Source of the DNA: Nitrosomonas supralitoralis | GTDB lineage: Bacteria > Pseudomonadota > Gammaproteobacteria > Burkholderiales > Nitrosomonadaceae | Assembly (NCBI RefSeq): GCF_003011925.2 | Contig: NZ_PXXU01000011.1 | Span: 1 to 64,000, forward strand | Direction: 5' to 3' | DNA: 64,000 bases | In this document: piece by piece, positions 10,188 to 20,358 of the stretch | Layout: the number at the start of each line of letters is the position of its first letter | Numbering within the stretch: the first letter of the stretch is position 1 | Made by a program: the position numbers and the translations under genes | Notes under the pieces: generated by a model | The model's database searches: none | Told to the model about the DNA's origin: nothing | What the model saw: the letters and a program-made list of their open reading frames with translations, nothing else

Positions 10188-10823
10188 CTATTGACGATCC
10201 AGTATTAATGTACCATCAATCCATTTTACTCTATCTCCTTGTTGAAGGTTTGTTCCCTCAGGAAGAGCGATAATTGCTTGTCTGCCATCATCCATAGTGA
10301 TGCCAATCTGATACTGATTTCCAGGGTAAGCGATATTTCCTTCATAATTGCCATGGTTGCCGCCTATGACCTGTGGATGACTTGTGGCGTGTGAGTGAGG
10401 GGTTTGACGAATGATCTCCCGAGCGACAGTTCCGGCAATAATTCCACCTGCTATAGCATTCATACCAGGGCCTTGTCCGATTGTATTGATGAAATTGATG
10501 ATGCCGCAATTGGCACATCCTGATGCAGGCAACTGCCGGCGAATCATTCCGGCATCTGTGCTTTTAATGCTGATACTGTTTCGTGGTGCCCTGATCGCTG
10601 TGCCAATGCGATGAATGGTTCTTTGCGGTTTATTTGAGTCAGGTGGAGTTTCTGGTAAAGATTGAGTTATCAGATCTTGAGTTTTTGGTGGCAATGGATA
10701 GTTATGCTCGATTTTCGATGTCTGTGAAAAGATAGCATTGGCATAAAATGCACTTAAAAAAAAACTTATTATAATAATTAATGCCTTTAAATTAGCATCA
10801 TGGCGTTTTCTTGACATCGCCAA
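10188..10823 (-). CDS. Glycine-zipper envelope protein of unknown function
   Basis: A 211-residue protein preceded by a strong ribosome site (AAGGAG). An N-terminal hydrophobic segment (LKALIIIISFFLSAFYANA) looks like an uncleaved or cleavable signal. A CANCG motif near residue 100 is followed by the small-residue-rich segment GPGMNAIAGGIIAGTVA, a glycine-zipper two-helix motif as in SlyB/Rickettsia 17-kDa-type envelope proteins. The C-terminal MDDGRQAIIALPEGTNLQQGDRV resembles the tail usual in these betaproteobacterial proteins. It is probably periplasmic or outer-membrane associated. It may be read together with copA, but a role in copper handling is only suggested by position. Confidence 0.7.
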   Translation of the reverse strand: MAMSRKRHDANLKALIIIISFFLSAFYANAIFSQTSKIEHNYPLPPKTQDLITQSLPETPPDSNKPQRTIHRIGTAIRAPRNSISIKSTDAGMIRRQLPASGCANCGIINFINTIGQGPGMNAIAGGIIAGTVAREIIRQTPHSHATSHPQVIGGNHGNYEGNIAYPGNQYQIGITMDDGRQAIIALPEGTNLQQGDRVKWIDGTLILDRQ

Positions 10824-10944
10824 TCTCCTTCAAGATGAAGATCAAAATCAATTTATAATTTTTAGATTAAACCGGATCGGGATGGTTTCATTTTATTATG
10901 CTTTCTGTCAGTTCATTATGCTTGCGGGCATGCGTACTATCAGT

Positions 10945-11733
10945 TTATCTTTTTGGGTCATCATTTTGTTCTGAAGTGGTTTGCGTAGATTCGGGTGAGG
11001 TGTCTGAAAGAATTTTTCGGTTATATTTTTTGAGCATGAAGGCTGCGATCAATATCCCCAGTTCATAGAGAAGACACAGAGGTATCGCTAGCATAAATTG
11101 TGAAATGACATCCGGAGGTGTGAAAATAGCAGCAACGATAAATGCACCAACAATCACGTAAGGGCGTATTTCCTTGAGCTTCTCAATGGTGATTACGCCT
11201 GCTCTAACCAGTACGATGACAAAGACGGGCACTTCAAAAGTGACCCCGAAAGCCATGAACATAGACAAAACAAAACTTAAGTATTTGCTGATGTCGGTCA
11301 TTACTGCTACACCTTCAGGTGCAAAATAAGTAATAAACTCAAATACCACCGGCAGTGCAGCAAAATATGCGAATGCCATGCCGGTAAAGAACAGTAAGCT
11401 GGTGCCAAATACTAAAGGCAGTGCAAGGCGTTTTTCGTGGGAATAGAGTCCGGGTGCAACAAAAGCCCATATCTGGTATAAGGTGTGCGGTAAAGTAATA
11501 ACAAATGCCATCATCATGGCAACTTTCATAGGCACAAAAAAAGGTGTCGCTACATCCGTGGCTATCATTTGACCACCTAGCGGGAGCTTCTCCAGTAATG
11601 GCTGTGCCAGTATGGTATACAGTTCTCGTGCAAAAAAAGCACAGGGAATAAAACCAAGCAGGAGCATACCCAGTATACGTATCATCCGGGTACGTAATTC
11701 CACTAAATGAGATAGGAATGAACCTTCAAGCAT
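10945..11733 (-). CDS. tatC: Sec-independent (Tat) translocase subunit TatC
   Basis: A 262-residue polytopic inner-membrane protein and the receptor for twin-arginine signal peptides. It begins LEGSFLSHLVELRTRMIRIL, the conserved TatC N-terminus with the signal-recognition face. The cytoplasmic loop and third helix (FVAPGLYSHEKRLALP, FGTSLLFFTGMAFAYF) and the later helices give the usual six membrane spans. The charged tail after about residue 235 is typical of cytoplasmic C-termini. It is last of three tat genes (tatA-tatB-tatC) read after the his genes, and separated from tatB by about 76 bases. Confidence 0.96.
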   Translation of the reverse strand: MLEGSFLSHLVELRTRMIRILGMLLLGFIPCAFFARELYTILAQPLLEKLPLGGQMIATDVATPFFVPMKVAMMMAFVITLPHTLYQIWAFVAPGLYSHEKRLALPLVFGTSLLFFTGMAFAYFAALPVVFEFITYFAPEGVAVMTDISKYLSFVLSMFMAFGVTFEVPVFVIVLVRAGVITIEKLKEIRPYVIVGAFIVAAIFTPPDVISQFMLAIPLCLLYELGILIAAFMLKKYNRKILSDTSPESTQTTSEQNDDPKR

Positions 11734-11809
11734 GGCTCTATATTAGTAGTTGTAGAGTTGATAATGTGAGAAAGTATCGATAAATTTTCAATAGATACAC
11801 CGCAAGTTG

Positions 11810-12205
11810 CTATTTCTTTTTCTGTACATCAACATCGTGCGAGGTTTCATTGTCGTCCAGCTTGGATTGCTGGGATTCTAAATGTGATTGAGGCATTGCC
11901 AGGTCTTTGGGTGATTTTTCCGCGGTTTGGGCATCATCCATAATAGTGGTTTTTAGTTGTTCAACATTTTGTTGAACTGAGGTTTCAAGTGAGTCAACTG
12001 TTTCTTCTAAAGAAGATTGCATTTTCTTTAGTTCTTCCATGCGCATTTCATTATGAATATCAGTTCTGATGCCATACATGAAATTACGGCAACGCCCATA
12101 CAAATGCCCTAACGTTCGTGCAACAGCAGGTAATCGTTCAGGTCCGATCACGATCAAGGCAACCATCGAAATGATCAGTAATTCCATGAAACTGATATCA
12201 AACAT
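11810..12205 (-). CDS. tatB: Sec-independent (Tat) translocase subunit TatB
   Basis: 131 residues with a single N-terminal membrane helix (MELLIISMVALIVIGPERLP), the TatB hallmark Glu and the GPERLP hinge, then an amphipathic helix (AVARTLGHLYGRCRNFMYGI) and a long charged, probably coiled tail. TatB forms the substrate-receptor complex with TatC. It lies between tatA and tatC on the same strand with short gaps. The GPERLP-AVAR pattern distinguishes it from TatA. Confidence 0.95.
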   Translation of the reverse strand: MFDISFMELLIISMVALIVIGPERLPAVARTLGHLYGRCRNFMYGIRTDIHNEMRMEELKKMQSSLEETVDSLETSVQQNVEQLKTTIMDDAQTAEKSPKDLAMPQSHLESQQSKLDDNETSHDVDVQKKK

Positions 12206-12282
12206 GTTATTGCATCGATTGAGATTGTATGAATAGAAATTCGATCAGACCCTGGTTCAGTAGAAAATTAATAATTTAATTC

Positions 12283-12612
12283 TCAGATCTTGGTTTGAGT
12301 TTTCTCCTTGAATTCTGCATCTTCAGCCTGACCTTTGATACCGGTTGGTTGTGATGCATTTCCTCCAAACTCGGCGGCTGATTTGCTATCTTTGACGGTA
12401 TTGGGAGTGGCATCTTTATTGGTGGTAACTTCAAGAGCTGATTGATTGGTAGATGCAGCAGGACTCTCTGTTTCTGATTCTTTCATGCCTTCTTTGAAGC
12501 CTTTCAAAGCACTTCCCAAATCACTGCCCAGATTACGTAGCTTTTTTGTTCCGAATACCAAAACGACAATAGCCAGTACAATAATCCAATGCCAAATGCT
12601 AAATGTACCCAT
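12283..12612 (-). CDS. tatA: Sec-independent (Tat) translocase subunit TatA
   Basis: 109 residues: an N-terminal helix ([19 protein letters not shown]), then the [25 protein letters not shown] amphipathic segment in which the FG hinge and basic face are diagnostic of TatA. The tail after residue 45 is Ser/Thr/Ala-rich and longer than in many TatA proteins. TatA oligomers form the transient passage for folded proteins. A GGAGGA-type ribosome site precedes the ATG. It follows the HIT gene at 32 bases. Confidence 0.95.
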   Translation of the reverse strand: MGTFSIWHWIIVLAIVVLVFGTKKLRNLGSDLGSALKGFKEGMKESETESPAASTNQSALEVTTNKDATPNTVKDSKSAAEFGGNASQPTGIKGQAEDAEFKEKTQTKI

Positions 12613-12644
12613 TACTTCCTCCTATTAAATAGAATGGAACTGGT

Positions 12645-12995
12645 TTAACCTGGGTTAATCATTCCAGGCAAACGGTCCCGGCCACCGATGATATGGAAAT
12701 GTAGATGAAAAATTTCTTGCCCACCTGCAGGCCCGGTATTAATGATAGTACGGAAACCATTCTCACATCCCTGTTTTTTTGCAAGTTGCGGGGCTAATAA
12801 TAGCATCTTTCCAAGCAAGCTCTGATGAATGTCTTGAGCATCAGTAAGTGAATCTATGTGCATTTTTGGAATCAATAAAAAATGTATAGGAGCAGCAGGG
12901 TTAATGTCATTAAAGGCAAGAATATCTTCATCTTCGTAGATTTCGTTGGAAGGTATTTCTCTTTTTGCAATTTTGCAGAAAATACAATTATCCAT
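12645..12995 (-). CDS. HIT family (HinT-like) nucleotide-binding protein
   Basis: 116 residues starting DNCIFCKIAKREIPSNEIYED, with the zinc-type Cys pair seen in many bacterial HIT proteins. The histidine triad FHLHFHIIGGR near the C-terminus holds the nucleophilic His of these nucleotide phosphoramidases/hydrolases. The family acts on AMP-lysine-type conjugates in vitro; the cell role is unsettled. The placement between hisE and tatA is a conserved betaproteobacterial arrangement and supports one long transcription unit. Confidence 0.93.
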   Translation of the reverse strand: MDNCIFCKIAKREIPSNEIYEDEDILAFNDINPAAPIHFLLIPKMHIDSLTDAQDIHQSLLGKMLLLAPQLAKKQGCENGFRTIINTGPAGGQEIFHLHFHIIGGRDRLPGMINPG

Positions 12996-12998
12996 AAT

Positions 12999-13325
12999 TT
13001 AGTCCGATGTTCTTGAGGCTTTTTCCTGTATTCCTGAAACGCCTTCACGTCTTTCCAATTCTTTTAATACATCTTCGGGTGAGATTTCGTGAAAAGCGAG
13101 TAGTACCAAGCAATGAAACCATAAATCTGCAGTTTCATAAATAATTTGATCGGTATTGCCATCCTTAGAAGCCATGATAGTTTCAGCAGATTCTTCAGCA
13201 ATTTTCTTGAGTATTTTATCCTGTCCGCCATGAAACAGCTTTGCAACATAAGAACTGTTTGCTTCAGCTGATTTGCGAGATTCAATAATTTGAGCCAAGC
13301 GGTGAAGAATGGTTACATCAGTCAT
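12999..13325 (-). CDS. hisE: Phosphoribosyl-ATP diphosphatase
   Basis: Second step of histidine synthesis, converting PR-ATP to PR-AMP with release of diphosphate. At 108 residues it is a stand-alone HisE, not fused to HisI. The MazG-like helical motifs [17 protein letters not shown] and [16 protein letters not shown] hold the acidic metal-binding residues. Its ATG overlaps the hisI stop by four bases (ATGA), so translation is probably coupled. The HIT gene follows after three bases. Confidence 0.95.
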   Translation of the reverse strand: MTDVTILHRLAQIIESRKSAEANSSYVAKLFHGGQDKILKKIAEESAETIMASKDGNTDQIIYETADLWFHCLVLLAFHEISPEDVLKELERREGVSGIQEKASRTSD

Positions 13326-13714
13326 TTATGGTAAATTTTCTCAGGATCTTTAATAATAGACCCGGTGGAAACCCAAGCATTGTTTTCTAATTTCTGGAAA
13401 AAGCAGCTGTGCCTTCCCGTATGACAAGCAATTCCACCGATTTGTTCTACGACAAGAAGTAATACATCTTCGTCACAATCAAGAAAAATATCTCTTATTT
13501 TCTGAATGTGACCAGACTCTTCACCCTTGTGCCAGAGTTTTTTGCGTGAACGTGACCAGTAGACTGCTTCACCTTTTTCTACCGTCAGCTTAAGCGCATC
13601 TCGATTCATCCATGCAACCATAAGGATGGTGCCGCTATCCGCCTCTTGCGCAATAACTGGTATTAATCCGTCCGCAGACCAGTTGATTCTGCTCAGCCAA
13701 ATATCAGAAGGCAT
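13322..13714 (-). CDS. hisI: Phosphoribosyl-AMP cyclohydrolase
   Basis: Third step of histidine synthesis, opening the adenine ring of PR-AMP. 130 residues, with the characteristic [25 protein letters not shown] start region, GEESGHIQ, and the metal ligands in [28 protein letters not shown] (Asp triad and Cys/His). It is located 52 bases after hisF on the same strand and overlaps hisE. Confidence 0.96.
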   Translation of the reverse strand: MPSDIWLSRINWSADGLIPVIAQEADSGTILMVAWMNRDALKLTVEKGEAVYWSRSRKKLWHKGEESGHIQKIRDIFLDCDEDVLLLVVEQIGGIACHTGRHSCFFQKLENNAWVSTGSIIKDPEKIYHK

Positions 13715-13766
13715 AAAATGGCAACACTTATAAAGTTAAAATTATCAGCTCGCTATGATTTTAACA

Positions 13767-14540
13767 TTATAACCGTACTTCAATGCCGTGCTGTGCCATA
13801 TATTGTTTTGCTTGCTGTACGGTAAATTCGCCATAATGAAAAATACTGGCCGCCAAAACGGCATCTGCATGCCCCTGTAGAATGCCATCGACCAAATGAT
13901 CCAGATTGCCAACGCCACCGCTGGCGATTACCGGTATATTGATAGCATCAGATACTGCACGGGTTAAAGCAAGATCAAAACCGTTACGTGTACCATCATT
14001 ATTCATACTGGTTAGTAAAATTTCACCGGCACCAAGAGATTGCATTTTCATTGCCCACTCAACAGCATCAATTCCTGTCGCTTTGCGTCCTCCATGGGTA
14101 AATACTTCCCAGCGTGGAGGATTGTCTGGCAAATTAACTTGTTTTGCGTCAATTGCTACAACAATACATTGAGAACCATAATGTTTGGTTGCATCAGCTA
14201 CCAGTTGTGGATTTAGAACCGCGGATGTATTAATGCTTACTTTATCAGCGCCTGCATTGAGTAACCGCCGCACATCTTCAACTTGACGTACGCCACCGCC
14301 AACAGTCAAGGGAATAAAAACTTGCGTGGCTACATCTTCAATTATGTGCAGAATTAGATCACGATTATCTGAGCTGGCTGTAATATCTAGAAATGTGAGT
14401 TCATCGGCTCCTTGCTCATCATAGCGGCGAGAAATCTCCACTGGATCACCTGCATCACGCAGTTCAACGAAATTAATGCCTTTAACCACACGTCCATTCG
14501 TTACATCCAAACAAGGAATAATGCGTTTTGCGAGACTCAT
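13767..14540 (-). CDS. hisF: Imidazole glycerol phosphate synthase, cyclase subunit
   Basis: A (beta/alpha)8-barrel of 257 residues. With HisH it makes imidazole glycerol phosphate and AICAR. The N-terminal [18 protein letters not shown] contains the catalytic Asp; the second catalytic Asp lies in the ASGGVG-side half ([16 protein letters not shown]). The phosphate-binding motifs [11 protein letters not shown] and [15 protein letters not shown] are both present. It lies 79 bases downstream of hisA. Confidence 0.97.
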   Translation of the reverse strand: MSLAKRIIPCLDVTNGRVVKGINFVELRDAGDPVEISRRYDEQGADELTFLDITASSDNRDLILHIIEDVATQVFIPLTVGGGVRQVEDVRRLLNAGADKVSINTSAVLNPQLVADATKHYGSQCIVVAIDAKQVNLPDNPPRWEVFTHGGRKATGIDAVEWAMKMQSLGAGEILLTSMNNDGTRNGFDLALTRAVSDAINIPVIASGGVGNLDHLVDGILQGHADAVLAASIFHYGEFTVQQAKQYMAQHGIEVRL

Positions 14541-14619
14541 CAGTATAGAAAGCAGATTGTAAGTAAGGAAGAAGAATGTGGGGTATTAATTTTCAAAAGA
14601 AGAGAAAAGAAGAGATCTT

Positions 14620-15375
14620 TTATGAAATGCCGTTCTCTTTACTCAGTTTATCGGCCAATGATTGAGCTTCCTTGAAATTCAAAGAACCTTCATAGATGGC
14701 ACGTCCGGTAATGGCTCCGATAATACCTTCAGATTCGATTTCGCACAGCTTTTGAACATCACTTATATTGGTGATGCCGCCGCTAGCAATGACCGGTATA
14801 GTGAGTTCCCTGGCTAACTCGATGGTTGCCTCAATGTTTATGCCATTGAGCATGCCGTCCCTGCCGATATCCGTGTAAATAATTGCTTCTACCCCATAAC
14901 CTTCGAATTTTTTTGCAAGATCAATGACGTCATGACCGGTAATTTTGGACCATCCATCAACCGCTACCTTGCCGTCTTTTGCGTCCAATCCAGCCATAAT
15001 CTGTCCCGGGAACGCGTTACAGGCATCTTGCAAAAAACCAGGTATTTTAATGGCTGCAGTACCAATAATAATATAGGAAATACCATTATCGAGATAACGT
15101 TCGATTGTATCAAGATCGCGAATGCCACCTCCTAACTGAATAGGTATCTGAGCATCGAGAGATTGAACAATCTCACGTATTGCTACTTCATTTCTTGGTT
15201 TGCCGGCGAATGCACCGTTTAAATCGACAAGATGAAGTCTACGTGCGCCTTGGTTTAACCAATGTGCAGCCATTTCTCCGGGTTCTTTGGAAAATACCGT
15301 TGCATCTTCCATAACCCCTTGCTTCAGTCGGACACAGTGGCCATCTTTAAGATCTATTGCAGGAATAATGAGCAT
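14620..15375 (-). CDS. hisA: ProFAR isomerase (phosphoribosylformimino-AICAR-P isomerase)
   Basis: Fourth step of histidine synthesis, an Amadori rearrangement in a (beta/alpha)8-barrel of 251 residues. The paired catalytic aspartates sit in [19 protein letters not shown] (D8) and in [14 protein letters not shown]. The phosphate-binding signatures [12 protein letters not shown] and [12 protein letters not shown] distinguish the HisA/HisF fold. It lies between hisH and hisF with gaps of about 54-79 bases. Confidence 0.97.
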   Translation of the reverse strand: MLIIPAIDLKDGHCVRLKQGVMEDATVFSKEPGEMAAHWLNQGARRLHLVDLNGAFAGKPRNEVAIREIVQSLDAQIPIQLGGGIRDLDTIERYLDNGISYIIIGTAAIKIPGFLQDACNAFPGQIMAGLDAKDGKVAVDGWSKITGHDVIDLAKKFEGYGVEAIIYTDIGRDGMLNGINIEATIELARELTIPVIASGGITNISDVQKLCEIESEGIIGAITGRAIYEGSLNFKEAQSLADKLSKENGIS

Positions 15376-15429
15376 AGCTTAATCAGAGTTAATAGTTGAT
15401 TAAAAAAATCAGTTTACTACGATTTGATT

Positions 15430-16074
15430 TCAGAAATTCGGTGTCCATTTGGTAAAATTGCTTAATAGTGTTAATCCTGCTGATTGACTTTTTTCTGGAT
15501 GAAACTGTACTGCGAAAATATTATCCTGTGCAATGGCACAGGTAAATGGAAAAGGATAATGGCTTTGAGCGGCGATTGATGCTCCAGCAGGAGTTTCGAC
15601 ATAATAACTGTGTACAAAGTAAAAGCGAGCATCTTCTGCGATGCCTTCCCATAGCGGATGCTTAATGGTCTGATAAACTTGATTCCATCCCATGTGAGGT
15701 ACTTTTAATTTTTGTCCATTTGGCGTTGTCATGGCTGTGGCAGGGAAGTGTACTACTTTCCCCGGTAGAATGTTTAAGCTCTTGACATTTCCTTCCTCGC
15801 TTTCTTCAAACAGCATCTGTAAGCCGAGACAAATACCGAGATAGGGTTTATGACTGGCGGCCTCTATTACGGCCTCCCGTATCCCGCGATCTTCAAGCTC
15901 ATGAATGCAATTACGCATTGAGCCTTGTCCTGGTACTACGACACGTTTCGCTTTCCGCACGATATCCGGATCACCGGTTACTGCAATCGATAAAGAAGGC
16001 GCAACATGCTCTAATGCTTTGTGAACGGAACGCAAGTTTCCCATTCCATAATCTACAATTGCGATATCAATCAT
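15430..16074 (-). CDS. hisH: Imidazole glycerol phosphate synthase, glutaminase subunit
   Basis: Class I glutamine amidotransferase of 214 residues that feeds ammonia to HisF. It opens IAIVDYGMGNLRSVHKALEH. The nucleophile elbow is LGICLGLQMLFEESEEG with the catalytic Cys, and the His/Glu of the triad lie in FAVQFHPEKSQSAG. It sits 26 bases after hisB in the his gene string. Confidence 0.97.
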   Translation of the reverse strand: MIDIAIVDYGMGNLRSVHKALEHVAPSLSIAVTGDPDIVRKAKRVVVPGQGSMRNCIHELEDRGIREAVIEAASHKPYLGICLGLQMLFEESEEGNVKSLNILPGKVVHFPATAMTTPNGQKLKVPHMGWNQVYQTIKHPLWEGIAEDARFYFVHSYYVETPAGASIAAQSHYPFPFTCAIAQDNIFAVQFHPEKSQSAGLTLLSNFTKWTPNF

Positions 16075-16100
16075 ATAATGATCTAGTTTAACAAAGTAGC

Positions 16101-16688
16101 TTACAAAGTGCCTTTGGTGGATGGGATAATTCCGGCTGCTGCAGGATCAAGCTCAATTGCCATACGTAAAGCCCGTCCGAACGCCTTAAATGTTGTTTCA
16201 GCCTGGTGATGTGCATTTCTTCCGGATATATTGTCAATATGCAACGTTATCAAGGCATGATTCACAAGTCCCTGGAAAAACTCATGAATTAGATCGACAT
16301 CAAAATCGCCAATGCGTGCACGGGTAAAATCAATATTGAATACTAAGCCTGGTCGACCGGATAAGTCTATAACAACACGTGTTAATGCCTCATCAAGTGG
16401 AACATAGGCATGACCATAGCGGCGCAATCCTTTTTTGTCTCCTACCGCTTTTGTCAATGCCTGGCCAAAAGTAATACCGATATCTTCGACGGTGTGATGT
16501 GCATCAATATGTAAATCACCTTTAGCAACCGCTTCCAGGTCGATCATGCCGTGACGAGCTATCTGATCCAGCATGTGATCGAGAAAGGGTACTCCTGTTT
16601 CAAGAACAGATTTACCTGCTCCATCCAAGTTCAGATTAATGCTAATCTGAGTTTCTAGTGTGTTACGAATGACTTGTGCCCGACGCAT
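16101..16688 (-). CDS. hisB: Imidazoleglycerol-phosphate dehydratase
   Basis: Sixth step of histidine synthesis. 195 residues, so only the dehydratase domain is present, without the N-terminal phosphatase found in enterobacterial HisB. Two metal-binding His motifs are visible, [11 protein letters not shown] and [18 protein letters not shown], together with [13 protein letters not shown]. The histidinol-phosphate phosphatase must therefore be encoded elsewhere. It lies 40 bases after hisC. Confidence 0.97.
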   Translation of the reverse strand: MRRAQVIRNTLETQISINLNLDGAGKSVLETGVPFLDHMLDQIARHGMIDLEAVAKGDLHIDAHHTVEDIGITFGQALTKAVGDKKGLRRYGHAYVPLDEALTRVVIDLSGRPGLVFNIDFTRARIGDFDVDLIHEFFQGLVNHALITLHIDNISGRNAHHQAETTFKAFGRALRMAIELDPAAAGIIPSTKGTL

Positions 16689-16728
16689 AGGAAGATCTTA
16701 GAATAAGATAACGAATTTAAACTTTATT

Positions 16729-17814
16729 TTAAACTGTTTTACTCAGTATGGTTTGTAATGTTGAACAAAACTGAGAGTTTTCATCAGGTGTACCAATAGT
16801 TACACGTAAGCAGTTTTCTAATAAAGGGTGAGTGCCGTCTAAATTTTTGATTAATATTTTGTGTTGTTTCAGCGCTTGAAAAATCTGAGCGGCTGCATGG
16901 ATTCGAAACAAAATAAAATTGGCCTTCGAAGGATATACTTTAATATTATCTATTGTGGCAAGAAATGTACTCATTTTTGTGCGTTCTGATTTGATGGCGT
17001 CCGCTTGTTTTGATAAAACTGAAGTATGGTGCAATACTTTCTCAGCAATTATTTGCGTCATTATGCCAATATTATACGGTAAACGCATCTTTTCCAGTTG
17101 TATCAGCCACTCAGATCTTCCAAGTAAAAATCCTAATCTTAATCCAGCCAATCCTGATTTGGATAACGTACGCATTAATAATAGATTGGGAAATTGATCT
17201 AACTCGTTGATAAAGCTTGCATCCGCAAAAGCCTGATAGGCCTCATCAATGATAACAATGCCAGAAGTAGCCTGTATTATGCTTAAGATCTCTGCGCGAT
17301 CAAATAGATTTCCTGTTGGATTATTGGGGTAAGCCAGAAAAATGACAGCAGGTTTGTGTTTAACAATTGCAGCCAACATGACATCCAGATTCAATGAGAA
17401 ATCCTGTGTTAAAGGTATTCCAACATATTGAATGTTCGCAAACGTGGCGATCATCCGGAACATCACAAATGAAGGTTCCACACCGATTATTACCGCACCG
17501 GGTTTTGCGACCGCCATTGCGATAATTTGAATGATTTCATCCGAACCGTTGCCGAGCAGAATATCGATGTCATCGGAAATTGCCAGCGTCTGGCGTAATT
17601 TTTCTTTAAGCGCAGCCGCACTGGCATCGGGATATCGATTAATGGGTGCATTTGCTGTCAATTGTGCAATTTCGTCACGCAGCTCCGGTGACAAAGAGTA
17701 AGGATTTTCCATGGCATCCAATTTAATCATGCCCGCAGCCGGCGGAACATGATAAGCGGAAAGTGCAAGAATTTCCGGTCGGATAATATGTTCGGGAAGA
17801 TGTGAATTACTCAT
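16729..17814 (-). CDS. hisC: Histidinol-phosphate aminotransferase
   Basis: PLP-dependent fold-type I aminotransferase of 361 residues. Features are [14 protein letters not shown] at the N-terminus, [13 protein letters not shown], the PLP-contacting AYPNNPTGN and [10 protein letters not shown], and the Schiff-base lysine in [14 protein letters not shown]. It is the first his gene in this string. hisG and hisD, which usually precede it in betaproteobacteria, are not in the window; a MidA-type gene on the same strand lies 237 bases upstream instead. Confidence 0.96.
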   Translation of the reverse strand: MSNSHLPEHIIRPEILALSAYHVPPAAGMIKLDAMENPYSLSPELRDEIAQLTANAPINRYPDASAAALKEKLRQTLAISDDIDILLGNGSDEIIQIIAMAVAKPGAVIIGVEPSFVMFRMIATFANIQYVGIPLTQDFSLNLDVMLAAIVKHKPAVIFLAYPNNPTGNLFDRAEILSIIQATSGIVIIDEAYQAFADASFINELDQFPNLLLMRTLSKSGLAGLRLGFLLGRSEWLIQLEKMRLPYNIGIMTQIIAEKVLHHTSVLSKQADAIKSERTKMSTFLATIDNIKVYPSKANFILFRIHAAAQIFQALKQHKILIKNLDGTHPLLENCLRVTIGTPDENSQFCSTLQTILSKTV

Positions 17815-18051
17815 GGGTACTTATTTTAACTCAATCTATCAGCCATGACTCAAATTATCGCTGATAATCTGCTTGTACGCGTGAAATGCAGAGAGTGAGA
17901 TATGCCGATTTTCGAAGAATTCAAAGTTGCATAGTCAGACCGGGTTATCTGTCACCAGCAGAATTTACGCAGTGATACTATATACAAATCTAGCCGCTGC
18001 TTAATAGCATGAACTCCATTATTGACAGCACACATTAATTTTTAGAATTTT

Positions 18052-19239
18052 TTATAATAGGCGGCTCATATCTCCGGTATTAAACCCGATAAGGGGTTCT
18101 GTAAATTTTTTTCCGAAAGCGATAACTTTGAATAATTCGCCCATTTCGGCAGGGTTGACCAGTTTCTGTAATTGATTGGATTGTGGCAAGTAGCGAGCAG
18201 TATCTGTGGCGGATGTTTGTGCCAGTATTTTGGTAATTCCAGAATTAATCAGAAAAAAGGCTTGGGTCGTATAACCCAGAAGTGTAAGGCCACTATCGCT
18301 TGCGGCACGAGTGATTGCACTGAAATCAACGTGACTGGTGATATCTTGTAGACCGGGAAGATAAAATGGATTGTCATGGGCGTGATGGCGATAATGGCAC
18401 ATTAATGTGCCTTGGCTGCGCTGCGGATGATAGTATTCATTACATCCAAATCCATAGTCGATCAATAGAATGACTCCTTGGTGAAGAATGCTTGCCAGGC
18501 TTCGAATAAATCCGGTAGCCGAAAGGCTAAATTCGCTGACATATTCAAAGTTTGAATGATTGTCTGGATTAATTTGGGGTGTCATCTGATTGGTAATCTC
18601 ATAAAGATCAGTGTCTTGTATGCTACGATCCTGCCAGGAAAATTGATTGTTATGCCAGGTCACGCCACGTTCGAAGATGGCGTCATCATGCCATGCGACC
18701 AAATGTACTGGCATTGCATCCAACACTTCATTGGCAAGAATAATGCCGCTAAATTGATCGGGTAACTGCTCCAGCCATTCCACACGTTGCATGAGGTGAG
18801 GTATTCTGCTAGCAAGAAGCGTCTGTTGTCGTTGGCGCAGCTCGGCGCTTACTTCCAGAATCAAATATTTTTCCGGTAATTCAGCGGTTCTTTCCAGTTC
18901 GGTCAATATATCGAGTGCTAGCTTACCTGATCCCGCACCTACCTCAAGAATATCAGTATGTTTAAGATGTTGAGAGATTTGTAATAGCTGCAATGCCAGT
19001 GTACGACCAAAGAGTGAAGAAATTTCTGGAGCGGTGACAAAATCCCCGGCGCTGCCAAATTTAGTCGCGCCACTGCTGTAGTAACCAAGCCCAGGTGCAT
19101 ACAGCGCCAGATTCATATATTGTTCAAAGGAAATCCATTCACCTGAAGCAAGGATCTGTTCTCTGATCATCGTCAATACTGAGTGACTGTGAGCCAGTGC
19201 GCTTTCACCGGGGGAAGGGAAGGTGGTATATAAAGACAT
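18052..19239 (-). CDS. MidA/NDUFAF7 family SAM-dependent methyltransferase
   Basis: 395 residues of the DUF185 family. Diagnostic pieces are ISFEQYMNLALYAPGLGYYSSGATKFGSAGDFVTAPEISSLFG, the SAM-binding ILEVGAGSGKLALDIL, ILEVSAELRQRQ and IILANEVLDAMPVH, and DYGFGCNEYYHPQRSQGTLMCHYRHHAH. The mitochondrial member methylates an arginine of a complex I subunit; a matching bacterial target is not established. The gene stands between the his string and the divergently read SDR gene, with 65 bases to the latter. Confidence 0.9.
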   Translation of the reverse strand: MSLYTTFPSPGESALAHSHSVLTMIREQILASGEWISFEQYMNLALYAPGLGYYSSGATKFGSAGDFVTAPEISSLFGRTLALQLLQISQHLKHTDILEVGAGSGKLALDILTELERTAELPEKYLILEVSAELRQRQQTLLASRIPHLMQRVEWLEQLPDQFSGIILANEVLDAMPVHLVAWHDDAIFERGVTWHNNQFSWQDRSIQDTDLYEITNQMTPQINPDNHSNFEYVSEFSLSATGFIRSLASILHQGVILLIDYGFGCNEYYHPQRSQGTLMCHYRHHAHDNPFYLPGLQDITSHVDFSAITRAASDSGLTLLGYTTQAFFLINSGITKILAQTSATDTARYLPQSNQLQKLVNPAEMGELFKVIAFGKKFTEPLIGFNTGDMSRLL

Positions 19240-19304
19240 AAGTAACTGTAAGTTTGTTTATGGTAAATTGCAAAAGGAAATAGTGTAGCAGTACTTTGAG
19301 GGAG

Positions 19305-20051
19305 ATGAGTGTGCAAGGGAAAGTGATATTGGTTACCGGGGGAGCGAAACGGGTAGGCGCGGCTATCTGTCGCAGGTTACATGCACAGGGAGCAAGGTTG
19401 ATTGTGCACTATCGGTCTTCATTCGATGAAGCCAAGATATTGCACGATGAATTGAATCAAAAGCGCGCTGATTCGGTAGCTCTGGTGCAGGCCGATTTGT
19501 TGGATATTGCATATCTTTCCGAATTGGTGAGAAAAGCAGTCGACCGCTTTGGACAGTTGGATGTATTGATTAACAATGCTTCAAGCTTTTTCCCAACCCT
19601 GCTGCCTCAATGCACATTGGAAGATTGGAATGATCTCATAGGCAGTAATCTTCAGGCACCTCTTTTCTTGACTCAGGCAATAGCGCCATATTTGAAAGAG
19701 CAGCTGGGCTGTGTCGTGAATATTGTGGATATTCACGCTGAACGACCGTTGAAGAATTATGTGATTTATAACGCTGCCAAAGGTGGATTGTTAGCATTGA
19801 CCAAATCACTGGCGGTAGAAATGGCACCCGAAGTGCGCGTCAATGGTGTTTCACCGGGACCGATTTTATGGCCACAAGACGGCGAATGGGCGGATGAAGC
19901 GGCGCGCCAGCATATAATTGCTGGCACCTTGCTGAAACGCTGTGGGGAACCGGAAGATATTGCCAAAACCGTACAGTTTTTAATTGCCGATGCACCTTAT
20001 ATCACCGGTCAAATTATTGCAGTGGATGGCGGTCGTAGCCTCCACCTATAG
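19305..20051 (+). CDS. SDR family oxidoreductase, pteridine reductase-like
   Basis: About 248 residues, short-chain dehydrogenase fold. The cofactor motif is TGGAKRVGAAICRRLHAQG; the basic residue in this TGxxxR pattern is typical of pteridine reductases (PTR1/FolM type) and NADPH preference. NNASSFFPT, the catalytic Tyr/Lys in YNAAKGGLLALTKSLA and the VNGVSPGPI stretch follow. The ATG at 19305 is chosen; TTG at 19296 or GTG at 19311 are possible because an AGGGAG lies close by. It is divergent from the MidA-type gene. Folate or tetrahydromonapterin reduction is inferred from the motif only. Confidence 0.85.
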   Translation: MSVQGKVILVTGGAKRVGAAICRRLHAQGARLIVHYRSSFDEAKILHDELNQKRADSVALVQADLLDIAYLSELVRKAVDRFGQLDVLINNASSFFPTLLPQCTLEDWNDLIGSNLQAPLFLTQAIAPYLKEQLGCVVNIVDIHAERPLKNYVIYNAAKGGLLALTKSLAVEMAPEVRVNGVSPGPILWPQDGEWADEAARQHIIAGTLLKRCGEPEDIAKTVQFLIADAPYITGQIIAVDGGRSLHL

Positions 20052-20129
20052 TATATGAGATGACATGTAAGTTGAATTGGTCAATCATGGATATTTCTAT
20101 CGCAGTACTGAAATCTGCTCTCAGATTAG

Positions 20130-20147
20130 ATAACTCAAGCGAGTTAT
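20130..20147. terminator. Weak hairpin downstream of the SDR gene
   Basis: ATAACTC and GAGTTAT form a 7-bp stem with an AAGC loop, followed by TTTC. It lies 80 bases after the SDR stop in a 307-base gap before ubiC. The T-run is poor, so this may be a weak terminator or chance. The rest of the gap is AT-rich and shows no gene. Confidence 0.35.
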
Positions 20148-20358
20148 TTCAATTATCGTTTAAATAACAATTAATATGTTGGATGTTAATACTTCAGTTC
20201 TTAATGAGTTGATCAGCCTCAAAGGTTTTAATGGGTTATGCCATTATAGCATTGAGACTATTGTATAATCCCGTTCCCACAATTCTTAGAGCAATTTTGC
20301 CTGATTTCAGTACATAATTACTCATCATGCAATTATTTTACTTACTTGCCTAGCCATA

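Noticed and set aside
18017-18057. TTGACA and TATAAT pair near the end of the MidA-type gene
   Set aside because: The spacing is 25 bases, far from the functional 16-18, and the orientation points into the 3' end of an opposing gene.
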